This document shows positions 43,235 to 52,014 of a DNA stretch of 64,000 bases, in pieces (position 1 is the stretch's first letter; every line of letters starts with the position of its first letter). The DNA comes from Chthonomonadaceae bacterium (GTDB taxonomy: Bacteria > Armatimonadota > Fimbriimonadia > Fimbriimonadales > Fimbriimonadaceae), in assembly GCA_015709495.1 (NCBI GenBank), contig CP054189.1, positions 434,001-498,000 of the forward strand. Direction: 5' to 3'. The position numbers and the translations under genes were made by a program. Under the pieces are notes generated by a model. The model saw only the letters and a list, made by a program, of their open reading frames with translations, was not told the origin of the DNA and ran no database searches.

Positions 43235-43891
43235 ATGCCGCTCAGCCGTGAACAACTCGCCATGCGCGCTGCCCAAGAGCTTAGGGATGGGTTCTACGTT
43301 AACCTCGGAATCGGTATCCCGACGCTGGTCGCCAACTACATCCCCGCGGGAATGAACGTCGTCCTTCAGAGCGAGAACGGCATGCTGGGAATGGGCCCAT
43401 TCCCGTTCGAGGGCGAAGAAGACCCCGACCTCATCAACGCAGGAAAGCAAACGATCACGGAGATCCCGGGCACTTCCTATTTCTCCTCGGCCGACTCGTT
43501 TGCCATGATCCGGGGCGGACACATCGATCTCTCGATCCTCGGAGCGATGGAGGTGTCCGAGCGCGGCGACCTCGCGAATTGGATGATCCCCGGAAAAATG
43601 GTCAAGGGAATGGGCGGGGCGATGGACCTCGTCGCGGGCGCCAAGCGCGTGGTCGTCGTGATGGAGCACACGAACAAGGCCGGCGAGTCTAAGATCCTGC
43701 ACGAATGCCGCCTCCCGCTCACAGGAAAGGCCTGCGTCAATTCAATCATCACCGATCTATGCGTCTTCGAAGTCGAAGGCGATCACCTCCTGCTCAAGGA
43801 ACTCGCTCCTGACGTGACACTCGAAGAGGTTCGCGCCAAGACCGAAGCGAATTTCACCGCTTGGAACGAGATCCGACTGGTTTCCGTTTAG
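43235..43891 (+). CDS. 3-oxoacid CoA-transferase, subunit B
   Basis: 218 residues. The catalytic Glu is in [14 protein letters not shown] near residue 48, the N-terminal [15 protein letters not shown] and the later [41 protein letters not shown] are diagnostic of the beta subunit (ScoB/AtoA). The enzyme moves CoA between succinate and acetoacetate or similar acids. The alpha subunit gene is not next to it, which is unusual. It would fit as the acetoacetate-using step after fumarylacetoacetase. Its 3' end overlaps the convergent PUR-family gene by 38 bases. Confidence 0.9.
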   Translation: MPLSREQLAMRAAQELRDGFYVNLGIGIPTLVANYIPAGMNVVLQSENGMLGMGPFPFEGEEDPDLINAGKQTITEIPGTSYFSSADSFAMIRGGHIDLSILGAMEVSERGDLANWMIPGKMVKGMGGAMDLVAGAKRVVVVMEHTNKAGESKILHECRLPLTGKACVNSIITDLCVFEVEGDHLLLKELAPDVTLEEVRAKTEANFTAWNEIRLVSV

Positions 43892-44213
43892 CTGGCCCAG
43901 GCTGCGAGGAGGACTTGGACTCGGACTTCGACTCCGAGGGCGGCCGCTCCTCAGAACGCATGGCGCGGATCGCCTCGCAAAGCCCTCCGTAGAACGCCTT
44001 GGCGTGCTCCGCCGGGATCAAAATGCGGGAGCGAGTCCACTCCTCGTCCTTCAGCCTTGCTTCTGTAACACTGAGAAAGACCCCAGAAACACTGCTCTTC
44101 ACGTCGAAAAAGAACGTCCGAGAGCCTGCGCTGACTCGGAACGTGTGCAAGGTCTCCGGTAGAGACGCCTGAACTGAACTTGGTATAGTAGACATAGATA
44201 TACTATACAACAC
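43854..44213 (-). CDS. PUR-alpha-like single-stranded nucleic acid binding protein (DUF3276)
   Basis: 119 residues if GTG 44213 is used (AAGGAG 10 bases upstream); ATG 44195 would give 113. The PUR repeat reads [32 protein letters not shown], then [21 protein letters not shown]. Bacterial PUR proteins bind purine-rich single-stranded DNA or RNA as dimers. The tail is Ser/Lys/Arg-rich and probably disordered. It diverges from ftsZ. A dyad GTATAGTA/TACTATAC spans the start region and could be an autoregulatory site. Confidence 0.8.
   Translation of the reverse strand: MLYSISMSTIPSSVQASLPETLHTFRVSAGSRTFFFDVKSSVSGVFLSVTEARLKDEEWTRSRILIPAEHAKAFYGGLCEAIRAMRSEERPPSESKSESKSSSQPGPAKRKPVGSRSKR
44183..44208. 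promoter_or_regulatory. Dyad GTATAGTA-N10-TACTATAC at the PUR-family start
   Basis: Perfect 8-bp arms (44183-44190 and 44201-44208) around the ATG at 44193-44195. The AT-rich dyad stands out against GC-rich surroundings. It could be an operator, or an RNA hairpin over the start codon. Confidence 0.45.
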
Positions 44214-44369
44214 TTTTTGTCTACTCCTTGAGATTTGTTCGAATTCTAACAAAACATTCAGCGTTCATTCGTCGCCAGCCTGCGTCTTTCCGCCCGCGTT
44301 GGCCGTCCTTTGCTGTGAGGTGGAGCTTGCCAATGGGCTTGCGAGCCTCGCCTAGGAGCTCTTATTCGT

Positions 44370-45515
44370 ATGCGACCAGACAACTTGTTCGACCACGGCG
44401 CGACGATCAAGGTCATCGGTGTCGGCGGCGCGGGCTGTAACGCCGTCAACCGAATGATCGAACTCGGCATGGACGGCGTTCAGTTCATCGCGCTCAACAC
44501 AGACGCCCAAGCTCTGAGCCTATCGAAAGCGTCCAAGCGAATTCAGATCGGTGAGGCATCGACGCGCGGTCTGGGGTCGGGGGGTGACCCGGAGGTCGGC
44601 GAGAAGGCGGCCCGTGAAAGCGAGAAGCTCATCGAGAGCGAACTTGAGGGCTGCGACATGGTTTTCCTTGCCGCCGGGCTCGGGGGAGGGACCGGGACGG
44701 GCGCAGCCCCCGTGGTCGCCGAGTTGGCAAGGAGGCACGGGGTTCTTACGGTGGGCGTCGTCTCGAAGCCGTTTCTTTTTGAGGGCCCCAAGCGAAAGCG
44801 AAACGCCGAAGAGGGCGCAGCTAAGCTTCAAACGCAGGTGGATACCCTCATCACGGTCCCGAACGATCGTTTGCTCTCGTCGGTCGAAAAGCGAGCCACG
44901 CTTCAGCAAGCCTTCGCGGTGGCCGACGACGTTTTGGGGCAAGCCGTGCAAGGACTCAGCGACATCATTACTCGGCCCGGCCAGATCAACGTCGACTTCG
45001 CAGACGTCCGCACGATCATGAAGGATGCGGGCGTCGCGCTGATGGGCATGGGCAAGGGCGTGGGCGAGCAGCGCGCGCGCGTGGCGGCGCAGAACGCGGT
45101 CAATTCGCCGCTCTTGGAGACCAGCATCGAGGGCGCAAAGCGGCTGCTCGTGAACCTCGCAGGCGGCGCGGACTTCAGCATCGGCGAGGCCCACGAGGCT
45201 ATGGAGTACATCCTCCAGTTCGCTGACCCCGACGAGGCTGAGATCATCATGGGCCATGTCGAGTTGCCCACCTCAGACGGAGAGGTCACGATCACCGTGC
45301 TCGCCGCCGGGATGCAGCCTTCCGCCAGCTTCGTGCAGCGCAACGCGGAGGCGTTCGTGGAGTCTCCCGCCCCGAGGGGCGAAGCGGCCTCTCTTCGGCA
45401 ACAGCCGGTTCGGACGCACGCCGCCGACTCCGTCCCGCCTCCGATCCAACTCGACGAAATCGACCTCGATATCCCGACCTTCTTGCGAAGACAGAGACTA
45501 GGAACCGAAAACTGA
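44370..45515 (+). CDS. ftsZ: Cell division protein FtsZ
   Basis: 381 residues. Tubulin-like GTPase that forms the division ring. Seen are the N-terminal KVIGVGGAGCNAVNRM, the signature GLGGGTGTGAAPVVAE, NDRLLS, the T7 loop region INVDFADVRTIM and the C-terminal IDLDIPTFLRRQR, which docks on FtsA, ZipA-like or other anchors. AGGAG lies 11 bases before the ATG. No ftsA, ftsQ or mur genes are adjacent, so ftsZ stands outside the usual dcw cluster here. Confidence 0.97.
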   Translation: MRPDNLFDHGATIKVIGVGGAGCNAVNRMIELGMDGVQFIALNTDAQALSLSKASKRIQIGEASTRGLGSGGDPEVGEKAARESEKLIESELEGCDMVFLAAGLGGGTGTGAAPVVAELARRHGVLTVGVVSKPFLFEGPKRKRNAEEGAAKLQTQVDTLITVPNDRLLSSVEKRATLQQAFAVADDVLGQAVQGLSDIITRPGQINVDFADVRTIMKDAGVALMGMGKGVGEQRARVAAQNAVNSPLLETSIEGAKRLLVNLAGGADFSIGEAHEAMEYILQFADPDEAEIIMGHVELPTSDGEVTITVLAAGMQPSASFVQRNAEAFVESPAPRGEAASLRQQPVRTHAADSVPPPIQLDEIDLDIPTFLRRQRLGTEN

Positions 45516-45822
45516 ACGAACTTATGGCCAAGGATGGCCTGAACTGGAATGAGGGAGCGAATGGGATCGCTCCGCAAGCCGGGCGCAAATCGCTCGCGGA
45601 GGTTGTTGGCGTCCGCATGAGCCACAGACAAACCGTTCCCCATTCCCTACGGCTTAACCCACCCCCCACAAACACGGCCCCGACGTAAGATCGGGGGCTA
45701 CTGGTCCAACGCTAGCCCCGCTCGAAAGAGCGGGGCATTTTTTCGAACTCGGCGTCGATGCGAAGGCGCGTCGGGACGCTGCCCTCAAGGGAACGCGCCA
45801 GCGCTTGCGCCACAATCTCAGG
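45516..45822 (+). other. Intergenic region with hairpins between ftsZ and prmC
   Basis: About 307 bases with no credible gene. It holds GGAGCGA-N6-TCGCTCC at about 45555-45574, a hairpin GCCCCGA...TCGGGGGC near 45677-45700, and then the intrinsic terminator at 45715-45743. The last two resemble a short structured RNA or an attenuator ahead of prmC, but may simply end the ftsZ transcript. No riboswitch class was recognised. Confidence 0.45.
45715..45743 (+). terminator. Intrinsic terminator between ftsZ and prmC
   Basis: GCCCCGCTC-GAAA-GAGCGGGGC is a perfect 9-bp stem with a GAAA tetraloop, followed by ATTTTTTC. It lies 200 bases after the ftsZ stop and 80 bases before prmC. Confidence 0.9.
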
Positions 45823-46665
45823 GTGACGTTAGGCGAATGGGTTCGGGCGGCCGCAGCCAGACTCGCGGAGGCGGGGATTGAGTCCGCGCACCTGGAGGCG
45901 CAAGTGCTCGCCGCCACAGCGCTCCAACGACCCCGCGCCTGGATCGTTGCGCACCCCGAACAGGCCATCGCCGAAGGCGCGCTCGAAACCCTCCTTGCGC
46001 GAAGGTTGAGCCGGGAGCCCCTGGCCTACATCGTGGGCTGGAGGGAGTTCTACGGGAGGGAGTTTCTCGTTTCGCCCGCAGTGCTGATTCCCCGCCAAGA
46101 GACCGAGACGCTCGTCGAAGCCGCGCTGGAGACCTTGCCTTCCCTCGGGGGCGCGGGGCTGAGAGTTCTCGATGTCGGCACCGGCTCGGGGTGCGTAGCT
46201 CTAACGCTAGCGATCGAGCGTCCCGACTGCGAGGTCGTAGCCCTCGACCTTTCGACCGATGCCGCAGAAATCGCGAGGCAAAACGCGGCCAAGCTAGGCG
46301 TAATGAGCGTCGAGTTCGTCGTCGGCGACCTCTTCGAACCGCTCGCTGCAAGGAGGTTCGACCTGATCGTCACCAATCCGCCCTACGTTTCCACAAGCGA
46401 CGAACTCCCCCCCGAGGTGTTCGAATTCGAGCCGCCCCAAGCCCTCTTTTCAGGTCCCACAGGTCTTGAGTTCTTCGAGCGCCTCGCGTTGGAGGCACCA
46501 AGCCACCTCGTGCCTGGAGGGGTTCTCCTCACGGAGATCGGCGACGGGCAAGCCGAGCGGGTATCGGCCCTCTTTGAGGAGAAGGGCTGGAACAAGGTCG
46601 TTCGCCAAAGGGACCTCTCAGGAACGGTTCGCGTGCTGGGTTTCCGCTTTCGGGGTCCCGCGTAA
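45823..46665 (+). CDS. prmC: Release factor glutamine N5-methyltransferase
   Basis: 280 residues from GTG 45823; a TTG at 45805 would add six residues. Methylates Gln in the GGQ motif of RF1/RF2. The N-terminal helical domain is followed by LAYIVGWREFYGREF, IPRQETETLVE, the SAM-binding LDVGTGSGCVAL and the catalytic NPPY in IVTNPPYVS. It opens a run of translation genes, prmC-def-fmt. Confidence 0.93.
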   Translation: MTLGEWVRAAAARLAEAGIESAHLEAQVLAATALQRPRAWIVAHPEQAIAEGALETLLARRLSREPLAYIVGWREFYGREFLVSPAVLIPRQETETLVEAALETLPSLGGAGLRVLDVGTGSGCVALTLAIERPDCEVVALDLSTDAAEIARQNAAKLGVMSVEFVVGDLFEPLAARRFDLIVTNPPYVSTSDELPPEVFEFEPPQALFSGPTGLEFFERLALEAPSHLVPGGVLLTEIGDGQAERVSALFEEKGWNKVVRQRDLSGTVRVLGFRFRGPA

Positions 46666-46704
46666 GCCCGCCGAGCGCGCGATGCCATAATGGGCCTCAA
46701 ATCG

Positions 46705-47241
46705 ATGCACATCGTCGTTCCCGATGAGTTCCAATACCTGTATGAGGTCTCGCCTGATCGGCCCGTCGTGAAGATCCCCGCCGAGGTGCTGAGGCGGACC
46801 GCCGCGCCGGTCGAGCGCATTACCAAGAAGACACAGGAACTCATCGATCGAATGCTGCGCGCGATGAAGCAAGCGAACGGGATCGGGCTCGCCGCTCCGC
46901 AACTCGGGAGCTCGGTACGGATCGTGGTGTTGGCGCCCCCTGGCGTGCGGCCGATCCCCCTCATCAACCCAGAGGTGGTGTCGCGGTCGGGCGAGCAGGT
47001 GGGGCAGGAGGGGTGCCTCAGCATTCCCGGACTCTACGGCGATGTGAACCGAGCGTTATCGGTGGAGGTCATCGGCTTCGACAGGAAGGGCCGGCGCGTG
47101 GGATATGAACTGGAAGGGCTGCCGGCGCGCGTCGCGCAACACGAGATCGACCACCTCGACGGAGTGCTCTTCATCGATCTTGCGGACCCTGCGACGCTCC
47201 ATTGGGAGCACCCCGCCTCGGTCCAAACGGCAGCCGAATGA
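46705..47241 (+). CDS. def: Peptide deformylase
   Basis: 178 residues from ATG 46705. The ATG at 46690 overlaps a CATAAT hexamer (46686-46691) that sits where a promoter element would be, so the downstream start is favoured. Motif 1 is GIGLAAPQLG, motif 2 EGCLSIPG with the metal Cys and motif 3 QHEIDHLDG with two metal His and catalytic Glu. Removes formyl from nascent N-terminal Met. Its stop overlaps fmt (ATGA), the opposite enzyme of the formyl cycle. Confidence 0.95.
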   Translation: MHIVVPDEFQYLYEVSPDRPVVKIPAEVLRRTAAPVERITKKTQELIDRMLRAMKQANGIGLAAPQLGSSVRIVVLAPPGVRPIPLINPEVVSRSGEQVGQEGCLSIPGLYGDVNRALSVEVIGFDRKGRRVGYELEGLPARVAQHEIDHLDGVLFIDLADPATLHWEHPASVQTAAE

Positions 47242-48164
47242 AGCTGGTCTATGTGGGTACGAGCCGATTCGCGGTTCCAGCGCTCCTGGCGCTGCAACCT
47301 CACGTGTGCGCCGTGGTCACTCAACCCGACCGCCCCGCGGGAAGAAGGCTCCACTTTCGTCCCAGCCCCGTCAAGGAGGCCGTCCTTGGGTGGAGAGTCC
47401 CCGTCCTCACCCCAGAGAGTTGCCGGAATCCGGAGTTCTTGCGGGCGATCGCAGACCTTCAGCCGACCGCGCTTGTGGTCGCGAGCTATGGGCAAATCCT
47501 TCCCTTGCAACTGCTCGAATGCGCGGAGCGCGGCGGGATCAACCTCCACGCGTCGCTCTTACCGAAGCTGCGAGGCGCTGCGCCGATCCAGCGCTGCCTC
47601 TTGCAGGGGGAGTCTGAAACCGGCGTGACGCTGATGCAAATGGACCGGGGCATGGACACCGGGGACATCATCGCGCAAGAGGCGACTGCGATCAAGGCCG
47701 ACGAGACGGCGTCCGAACTCGAGTCGCGCCTCTCGCGGATCGCCGCCAGCCTGATCGAAAGGTGGATCAGCCGCATAGCTGCAGGCGACTACCAGCGCAC
47801 CCCCCAGAACGACCGCGATGCGACTTACGCGCCGAAGGTGGAGAAGTCGGAGGCTGAAATCAGTTTCTTGCGCCCGGCCGCAGAGGAATACCGCCGCTTT
47901 CGGGCGTTCACCGAAATGCCGGGGGCGTTCGTCCGTACAGTATGGGGCCGCGTAAAGCTCTTGGAGGTGAGACCCCGGCCCGATCCAGCGGCGCCGGGGG
48001 AGGCGATTCGGACCTCGCCCGAGCTCGTGGTGGCCCACTCCGAGGGAGCGCTCTCATGGCTCCAGGTGGCTCCTGAAGGTAAAAAGAGAATGTCGGGACT
48101 CGAATTCGCCAACGGCTACCGAATCCAACCGGGAATGAACCTACTTCATGGCAAAGAAAACTGA
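47238..48164 (+). CDS. fmt: Methionyl-tRNA formyltransferase
   Basis: 308 residues from ATG 47238. Transfers formyl from 10-formyl-THF to Met-tRNA. Visible are VYVGTSRFAVPALLAL, TQPDRPAGR, the catalytic Asn-His segment INLHASLLPKLRGAAPI, QMDRGMDTGDII and the C-terminal OB-like domain from about residue 205. The 3' end overlaps the propeller gene by 17 bases. Confidence 0.95.
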   Translation: MKLVYVGTSRFAVPALLALQPHVCAVVTQPDRPAGRRLHFRPSPVKEAVLGWRVPVLTPESCRNPEFLRAIADLQPTALVVASYGQILPLQLLECAERGGINLHASLLPKLRGAAPIQRCLLQGESETGVTLMQMDRGMDTGDIIAQEATAIKADETASELESRLSRIAASLIERWISRIAAGDYQRTPQNDRDATYAPKVEKSEAEISFLRPAAEEYRRFRAFTEMPGAFVRTVWGRVKLLEVRPRPDPAAPGEAIRTSPELVVAHSEGALSWLQVAPEGKKRMSGLEFANGYRIQPGMNLLHGKEN

Positions 48165-49452
48165 TCTCACACCGTCCCCGCCTCCGCAGCCGACTCAGCC
48201 GAAGATTCTGAGGCGTATGCTCGTGCGGTTCGCGGTCGGACTCTTCGTGCTGGCTGGTCTCCTTTTCGCCTATCAGGGGGTGAGGAGTTGCGGGCACGAC
48301 GTCGATCTCCCCGTGAGCGTCGATACGGCCGGCCATGTCGCGGCGATCGAGTACTTGGACGAGGGCTCGCGGGTGGTCGTGTTCACTCCCGACGGCGAAG
48401 TCAGGCCCGCGCCCGGCTACGAAGAGGGTATGACCGACAAGGACCCTGCTTGGACGCCTGACGGTAACCGCCTGTACTTCATCAGCGACCGGGAGGAGCG
48501 CAGTTTCCACGCCTATCGGTGGAACCTCGGCAGCGACCGCGTCGATCGCCGCTCGACCGGCAGCCGAAGCCTCTCGCAGATTCACTTCCCGCCGGAGTCG
48601 GCGTCAAACGCGAACAAGTTTGCGCTCGTGATCGCGGGAGGGTACGTTCTTCAATTCGACCCGAAGGTCGGTGCGATTCAGCAGGTGATGCCCCCCGTTC
48701 CGAGCCAGCGAACCGGAGAAGGTGAAGGGGTCGGCAACCAGTTCGAGGCCTTTTATCAGCAACTCGGCGCCAAGTCGTTCCGCGAGGCGCTTTGGCCCGT
48801 TGGGAAGACCGGAATCGCTGCCGTCGCTCGGCGAGAGGACGGCTATGAGATGCTGCTCTGCCAGAGCCTCATCGACGACTCCCCACCCAGCGCCGTCGGA
48901 GTGGGCGACAAGGTCTACTTCGATGTCAGCCCCCTCGATAACACCGTGTTCTACTCCGTCGTCGGGTTCACCTTTCCGGACCCCAGCGCGGCCCCTGACG
49001 AGTACAAGAAGGACGGCAGGCTGGTGATCCCGTTCCGGCATGTGGTCGGGATGTTCCAGATCGAAGGCGGCAAGGTTCAAAACCATCTATTGGTGACCTT
49101 GAGCGAAAGCGACGACGTTGCTTTCACGAATGTCAAGGTGTCACCTGACGGCCTGAGCCTCTTAATGATCGTCGGGAAGTACGACGACTCGCGCAACGTC
49201 ACCCCCGAGCAACTCGTGGTCGTTCCCGCGACGCCCGGCGGTGTGCAAGGGGCGACCGTCGTTCTGGCGGGCCCCATCTACCAGGCCACCTGGGGACCCG
49301 ATTCCAGCACGATCTACTTCATCCGCCAGGGGGAGGACGGCAAGGGCTCGCTTTGGCGTATCCGAAAGGACGGCTCAGGCGAGACGGACCTCTCGAAGGG
49401 CCGAGGCAACTTCGGCAACCCCATCCCGAGCCCCCAATCGCCCCGTGAGTAG
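48148..49452 (+). CDS. Membrane-anchored TolB-like beta-propeller protein
   Basis: 434 residues. A Pro-rich cytoplasmic N-terminus and one membrane helix (about residues 26-43) precede an extracytoplasmic beta propeller. Blades carry PD40-like motifs: DPAWTPDGNRLYFISD, KVSPDGLSLLMIVG, ATWGPDSSTIYFIR. No catalytic site is seen. It overlaps both fmt (17 bases) and mtnA (8 bases), so it is embedded in a housekeeping operon whose logic is unclear. Confidence 0.7.
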   Translation: MAKKTDLTPSPPPQPTQPKILRRMLVRFAVGLFVLAGLLFAYQGVRSCGHDVDLPVSVDTAGHVAAIEYLDEGSRVVVFTPDGEVRPAPGYEEGMTDKDPAWTPDGNRLYFISDREERSFHAYRWNLGSDRVDRRSTGSRSLSQIHFPPESASNANKFALVIAGGYVLQFDPKVGAIQQVMPPVPSQRTGEGEGVGNQFEAFYQQLGAKSFREALWPVGKTGIAAVARREDGYEMLLCQSLIDDSPPSAVGVGDKVYFDVSPLDNTVFYSVVGFTFPDPSAAPDEYKKDGRLVIPFRHVVGMFQIEGGKVQNHLLVTLSESDDVAFTNVKVSPDGLSLLMIVGKYDDSRNVTPEQLVVVPATPGGVQGATVVLAGPIYQATWGPDSSTIYFIRQGEDGKGSLWRIRKDGSGETDLSKGRGNFGNPIPSPQSPRE

Positions 49453-50455
49453 TGACGCAGCCGGGTTCCGTGCTCTGGAGTGGCGAGGCGAGGCGCTCTG
49501 GCTGCTCGATCAGCGCGCGCTTCCCGAGGAGGAGCGGTGGCTCGAACTGACCTCTTGGGAAGAAGTCGCGTGGGCGATTAGGGAGATGGTGGTGCGGGGC
49601 GCTCCGGCGATCGGGGTCGCGGCGGCTTATGGAATGGTCCTTGCCGCGCTTAAGGGGAAAGATCGCCTGAAGGCAAGCGAGGGCCTCGCGGACGCCCGTC
49701 CGACCGCCGTCAACCTGTTCTGGGCGCTCGAACGGATGGCAAAGGTCGAGCCCTGGACGCCGGAGGGTGCTTTGGCCGAAGCCCAAGCGATCGAGGCAGA
49801 GGACGTCGCGGTGAACCAAGCCATTGGGGTGGTGGGAGCGAGGACGCTCCGCGACCCCGTCCGGATCCTGACGATCTGCAACACAGGATCGCTGGCTACG
49901 GCCGGGTTCGGAACGGCGCTCGGCATCGTTCGCACTGTCCATGCGGAAGGTCGATTGCAGGCGTTGTTCGCTTGCGAAACCCGTCCCCGGCTCCAAGGAC
50001 TTCGGCTCACGGCTTGGGAACTCCTACGGGACGGCATCCCCTTCCAGGTGATCCCCGATGGCGCAGCCGGCGCTTTGATGGCGAAGGGCGAGGTGACCGC
50101 CGTGATCGTCGGCGCGGATCGAATCGCGGCGAACGGCGACACGGCCAACAAGATCGGAACCTACTCGCTCGCGGTTCTTGCCCACCACCACGGAATCCCC
50201 TTCTACGTGGCGGCGCCCCTTTCTACCCTTGATCCCAGTACTTCTACTGGAAAAGACATCCCCATCGAAGAAAGGGACGCGAGCGAGGTTGTCGAGGTGC
50301 TAGGAATCCCCTTGGGACCGCGCGGGTGCCCAGTTTGGAACCCCGCGTTTGACGTTACGCCGGCAAAATGGATTGCGGGAATCCTCACAGAAAGAGGTAT
50401 GTTCGAACCTCCCTATGCATTTGAACAGTCGTTAGGAAAGAAGGACTGCCGATAA
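49445..50455 (+). CDS. mtnA: Methylthioribose-1-phosphate isomerase
   Basis: 336 residues from GTG 49445, overlapping the previous stop by eight bases. Converts MTR-1-P to MTRu-1-P in methionine salvage. Hallmarks are VVRGAPAIGVAAAYGM, the catalytic Cys in ICNTGSLATAGFGTALG, ACETRPRLQGLRLTAWEL, and the catalytic Asp in IVGADRIAANGDTANKIGTY. It is related to eIF2B, but these residues and the length point to MtnA. No other salvage genes lie near. Confidence 0.94.
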   Translation: MSSDAAGFRALEWRGEALWLLDQRALPEEERWLELTSWEEVAWAIREMVVRGAPAIGVAAAYGMVLAALKGKDRLKASEGLADARPTAVNLFWALERMAKVEPWTPEGALAEAQAIEAEDVAVNQAIGVVGARTLRDPVRILTICNTGSLATAGFGTALGIVRTVHAEGRLQALFACETRPRLQGLRLTAWELLRDGIPFQVIPDGAAGALMAKGEVTAVIVGADRIAANGDTANKIGTYSLAVLAHHHGIPFYVAAPLSTLDPSTSTGKDIPIEERDASEVVEVLGIPLGPRGCPVWNPAFDVTPAKWIAGILTERGMFEPPYAFEQSLGKKDCR

Positions 50456-50500
50456 TGAGAGGGAACTCAGTTCTTAGTACGATAGTCGGACGAAAGGACC

Positions 50501-50689
50501 ATGCCTGACAGCCAAGACTCTCCGAATTCCTACGACGCCCGCGGGGGGCCTCCTCCGACCTCCTTATGGAGGGTTCTCACCGAGACCGTGATCGGCGACA
50601 TCGATGGCTTGGCTTGGATGGGATGGGTGATCGGAGCGGTCGCCTTATGCGTCGGCCTGGTGTACGTGTTCGCATACGTTTTAGGGTAG
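50501..50689 (+). CDS. Small single-helix membrane protein
   Basis: 62 residues, ATG preceded by AAAGGA. About 37 polar residues (Pro/Asp/Ser-rich) are followed by one membrane helix (WMGWVIGAVALCVGLVYVFAYVLG). This reads as a tail-anchored small protein of unknown role. It lies between mtnA and the nucleoside phosphorylase gene on the same strand. Confidence 0.65.
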   Translation: MPDSQDSPNSYDARGGPPPTSLWRVLTETVIGDIDGLAWMGWVIGAVALCVGLVYVFAYVLG

Positions 50690-50692
50690 AAG
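50687..50692 (+). promoter_or_regulatory. -10-like hexamer before the nucleoside phosphorylase gene
   Basis: GG-TAGAAG ends exactly 6 bases before ATG 50699 and overlaps the stop region of the preceding small gene. Confidence 0.35.
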
Positions 50693-50698
50693 CGCTCT

Positions 50699-52000
50699 AT
50701 GCGCGCCATCGACCTCATCGCAAAGCGGCGGGACGGAATTCGGCACACCGAGGAGGAACTGCGACGCCTAGCATCGTCGGCCGCGGATTCCTCGATCCCA
50801 GATTACCAACTCGCCGCTTGGCTGATGGCCGCGTATTTGAACCCGCTCGACCGCGAACAAACCGTTTGGCTCACGCAAGCGATGGCCGACACTGGCGAGC
50901 GGCTCGACCTCAGCGCTTTGCCTTCCCCACGGATCGACAAGCACAGCACGGGCGGGGTCGGCGACAAGACGACTCTTGCGCTTCTGCCGCTCCTGGCCAG
51001 TTGCGGGGCGACGCTCGTCAAGATGAGCGGCCGCGGGTTGGGCATCACGGGAGGGACCCTCGATAAGCTCGAATCGCTTCCGGGATTTCGAACCGACCTG
51101 ACGCCCGAAGAGATGATCCGGCAGGCGGGCGAAATCGGGCTCGCGCTCACGGGCCAAACCCCTCGGCTCGTTCCTGCGGATCGAACGCTCTATTCGCTTC
51201 GGGACGCCATCGGCGCGGTCGATTCGCTACCTCTCATCGTCAGCAGCATCCTGAGCAAGAAGATCGCCGGAGGAGCGGACCGCATCGTCCTCGATGTGAA
51301 GTGCGGCTCGGGGGGCTTTATGCCGACCTTGGATCGTGCCACCGAACTCGCCGAGTGGTTGAAGTCGGTAGGGGAGGGGTGCGGGCTCAGCTTGCGGATC
51401 GCGATCACGGACATGGCACAGCCGCTCGGGATTTGGGCGGGAAACGCACTCGAACTCAAGGAGGCGGTGCGAACGCTGAAGGGCGAGGAGCGAGGGCGGT
51501 TTCGGGAGCTTTGCGTGCGGCTCGCGGGGCTTGCGCTCGTTTCATCGGGCCTTGCCCCCTCGCTCGAAGAGGGCGCGGAAGTCGCCGGTTCGGCTCTCGA
51601 TTCAGGCAAGGCTGCCGAAAAGGCGCGAGCTTGGTTCCACGCTCAGGGAGCCAGCGTCGATCCCCTTGCCACAGAGGAATGGTGCGTGGCGCCCGTGCAA
51701 ACCACCCTCACATGGAGGGGCGATTCGGGCTTTGTCGGGCGAGTCGACGCGCGGAAGGTCGGGGAAGCAGTGGTGGCGCTCGGGGGCGGCAGGAAAGCAA
51801 AGGGCGATAGCATCGACGCTTCGGTCGGAGTCGGGACCCGCGTGGAGGTCGGCGACGCCCTCACACCCGGCCAAGTCGTCTTCGAAGTCCATGCGCGGAG
51901 CGAGGCCGACGCCGAAGAAGCCGTAAACCAGCTCCTGAGCGCGCTCGAAGTTCAAGCAGAGCCCGTCCCGCCACGACCCGTGGTAATCGAGGTCCTTTAG
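50699..52000 (+). CDS. Pyrimidine-nucleoside (thymidine) phosphorylase
   Basis: 433 residues. Splits thymidine or uridine with phosphate into base and (deoxy)ribose-1-P. Signatures are KHSTGGVGDKTTLALLPLLASCGA, KMSGRGLGITGGTLDKLES, the catalytic RDAIGAVDSLPLIVSSILSKKIAGGADRIVLDVKCGSGGFM and the C-terminal KGDSIDASVGV. The sequence does not clearly separate DeoA from Pdp, so no symbol is given. The gene may be coupled with the downstream unknown. Confidence 0.93.
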   Translation: MRAIDLIAKRRDGIRHTEEELRRLASSAADSSIPDYQLAAWLMAAYLNPLDREQTVWLTQAMADTGERLDLSALPSPRIDKHSTGGVGDKTTLALLPLLASCGATLVKMSGRGLGITGGTLDKLESLPGFRTDLTPEEMIRQAGEIGLALTGQTPRLVPADRTLYSLRDAIGAVDSLPLIVSSILSKKIAGGADRIVLDVKCGSGGFMPTLDRATELAEWLKSVGEGCGLSLRIAITDMAQPLGIWAGNALELKEAVRTLKGEERGRFRELCVRLAGLALVSSGLAPSLEEGAEVAGSALDSGKAAEKARAWFHAQGASVDPLATEEWCVAPVQTTLTWRGDSGFVGRVDARKVGEAVVALGGGRKAKGDSIDASVGVGTRVEVGDALTPGQVVFEVHARSEADAEEAVNQLLSALEVQAEPVPPRPVVIEVL

Positions 52001-52002
52001 GG

Positions 52003-52008
52003 TAGAAC
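52003..52008 (+). promoter_or_regulatory. -10-like hexamer before the 52.0-kb gene
   Basis: GG-TAGAAC ends exactly 6 bases before ATG 52015, just after the stop of the preceding gene. Confidence 0.35.
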
Positions 52009-52014
52009 GCCCCC

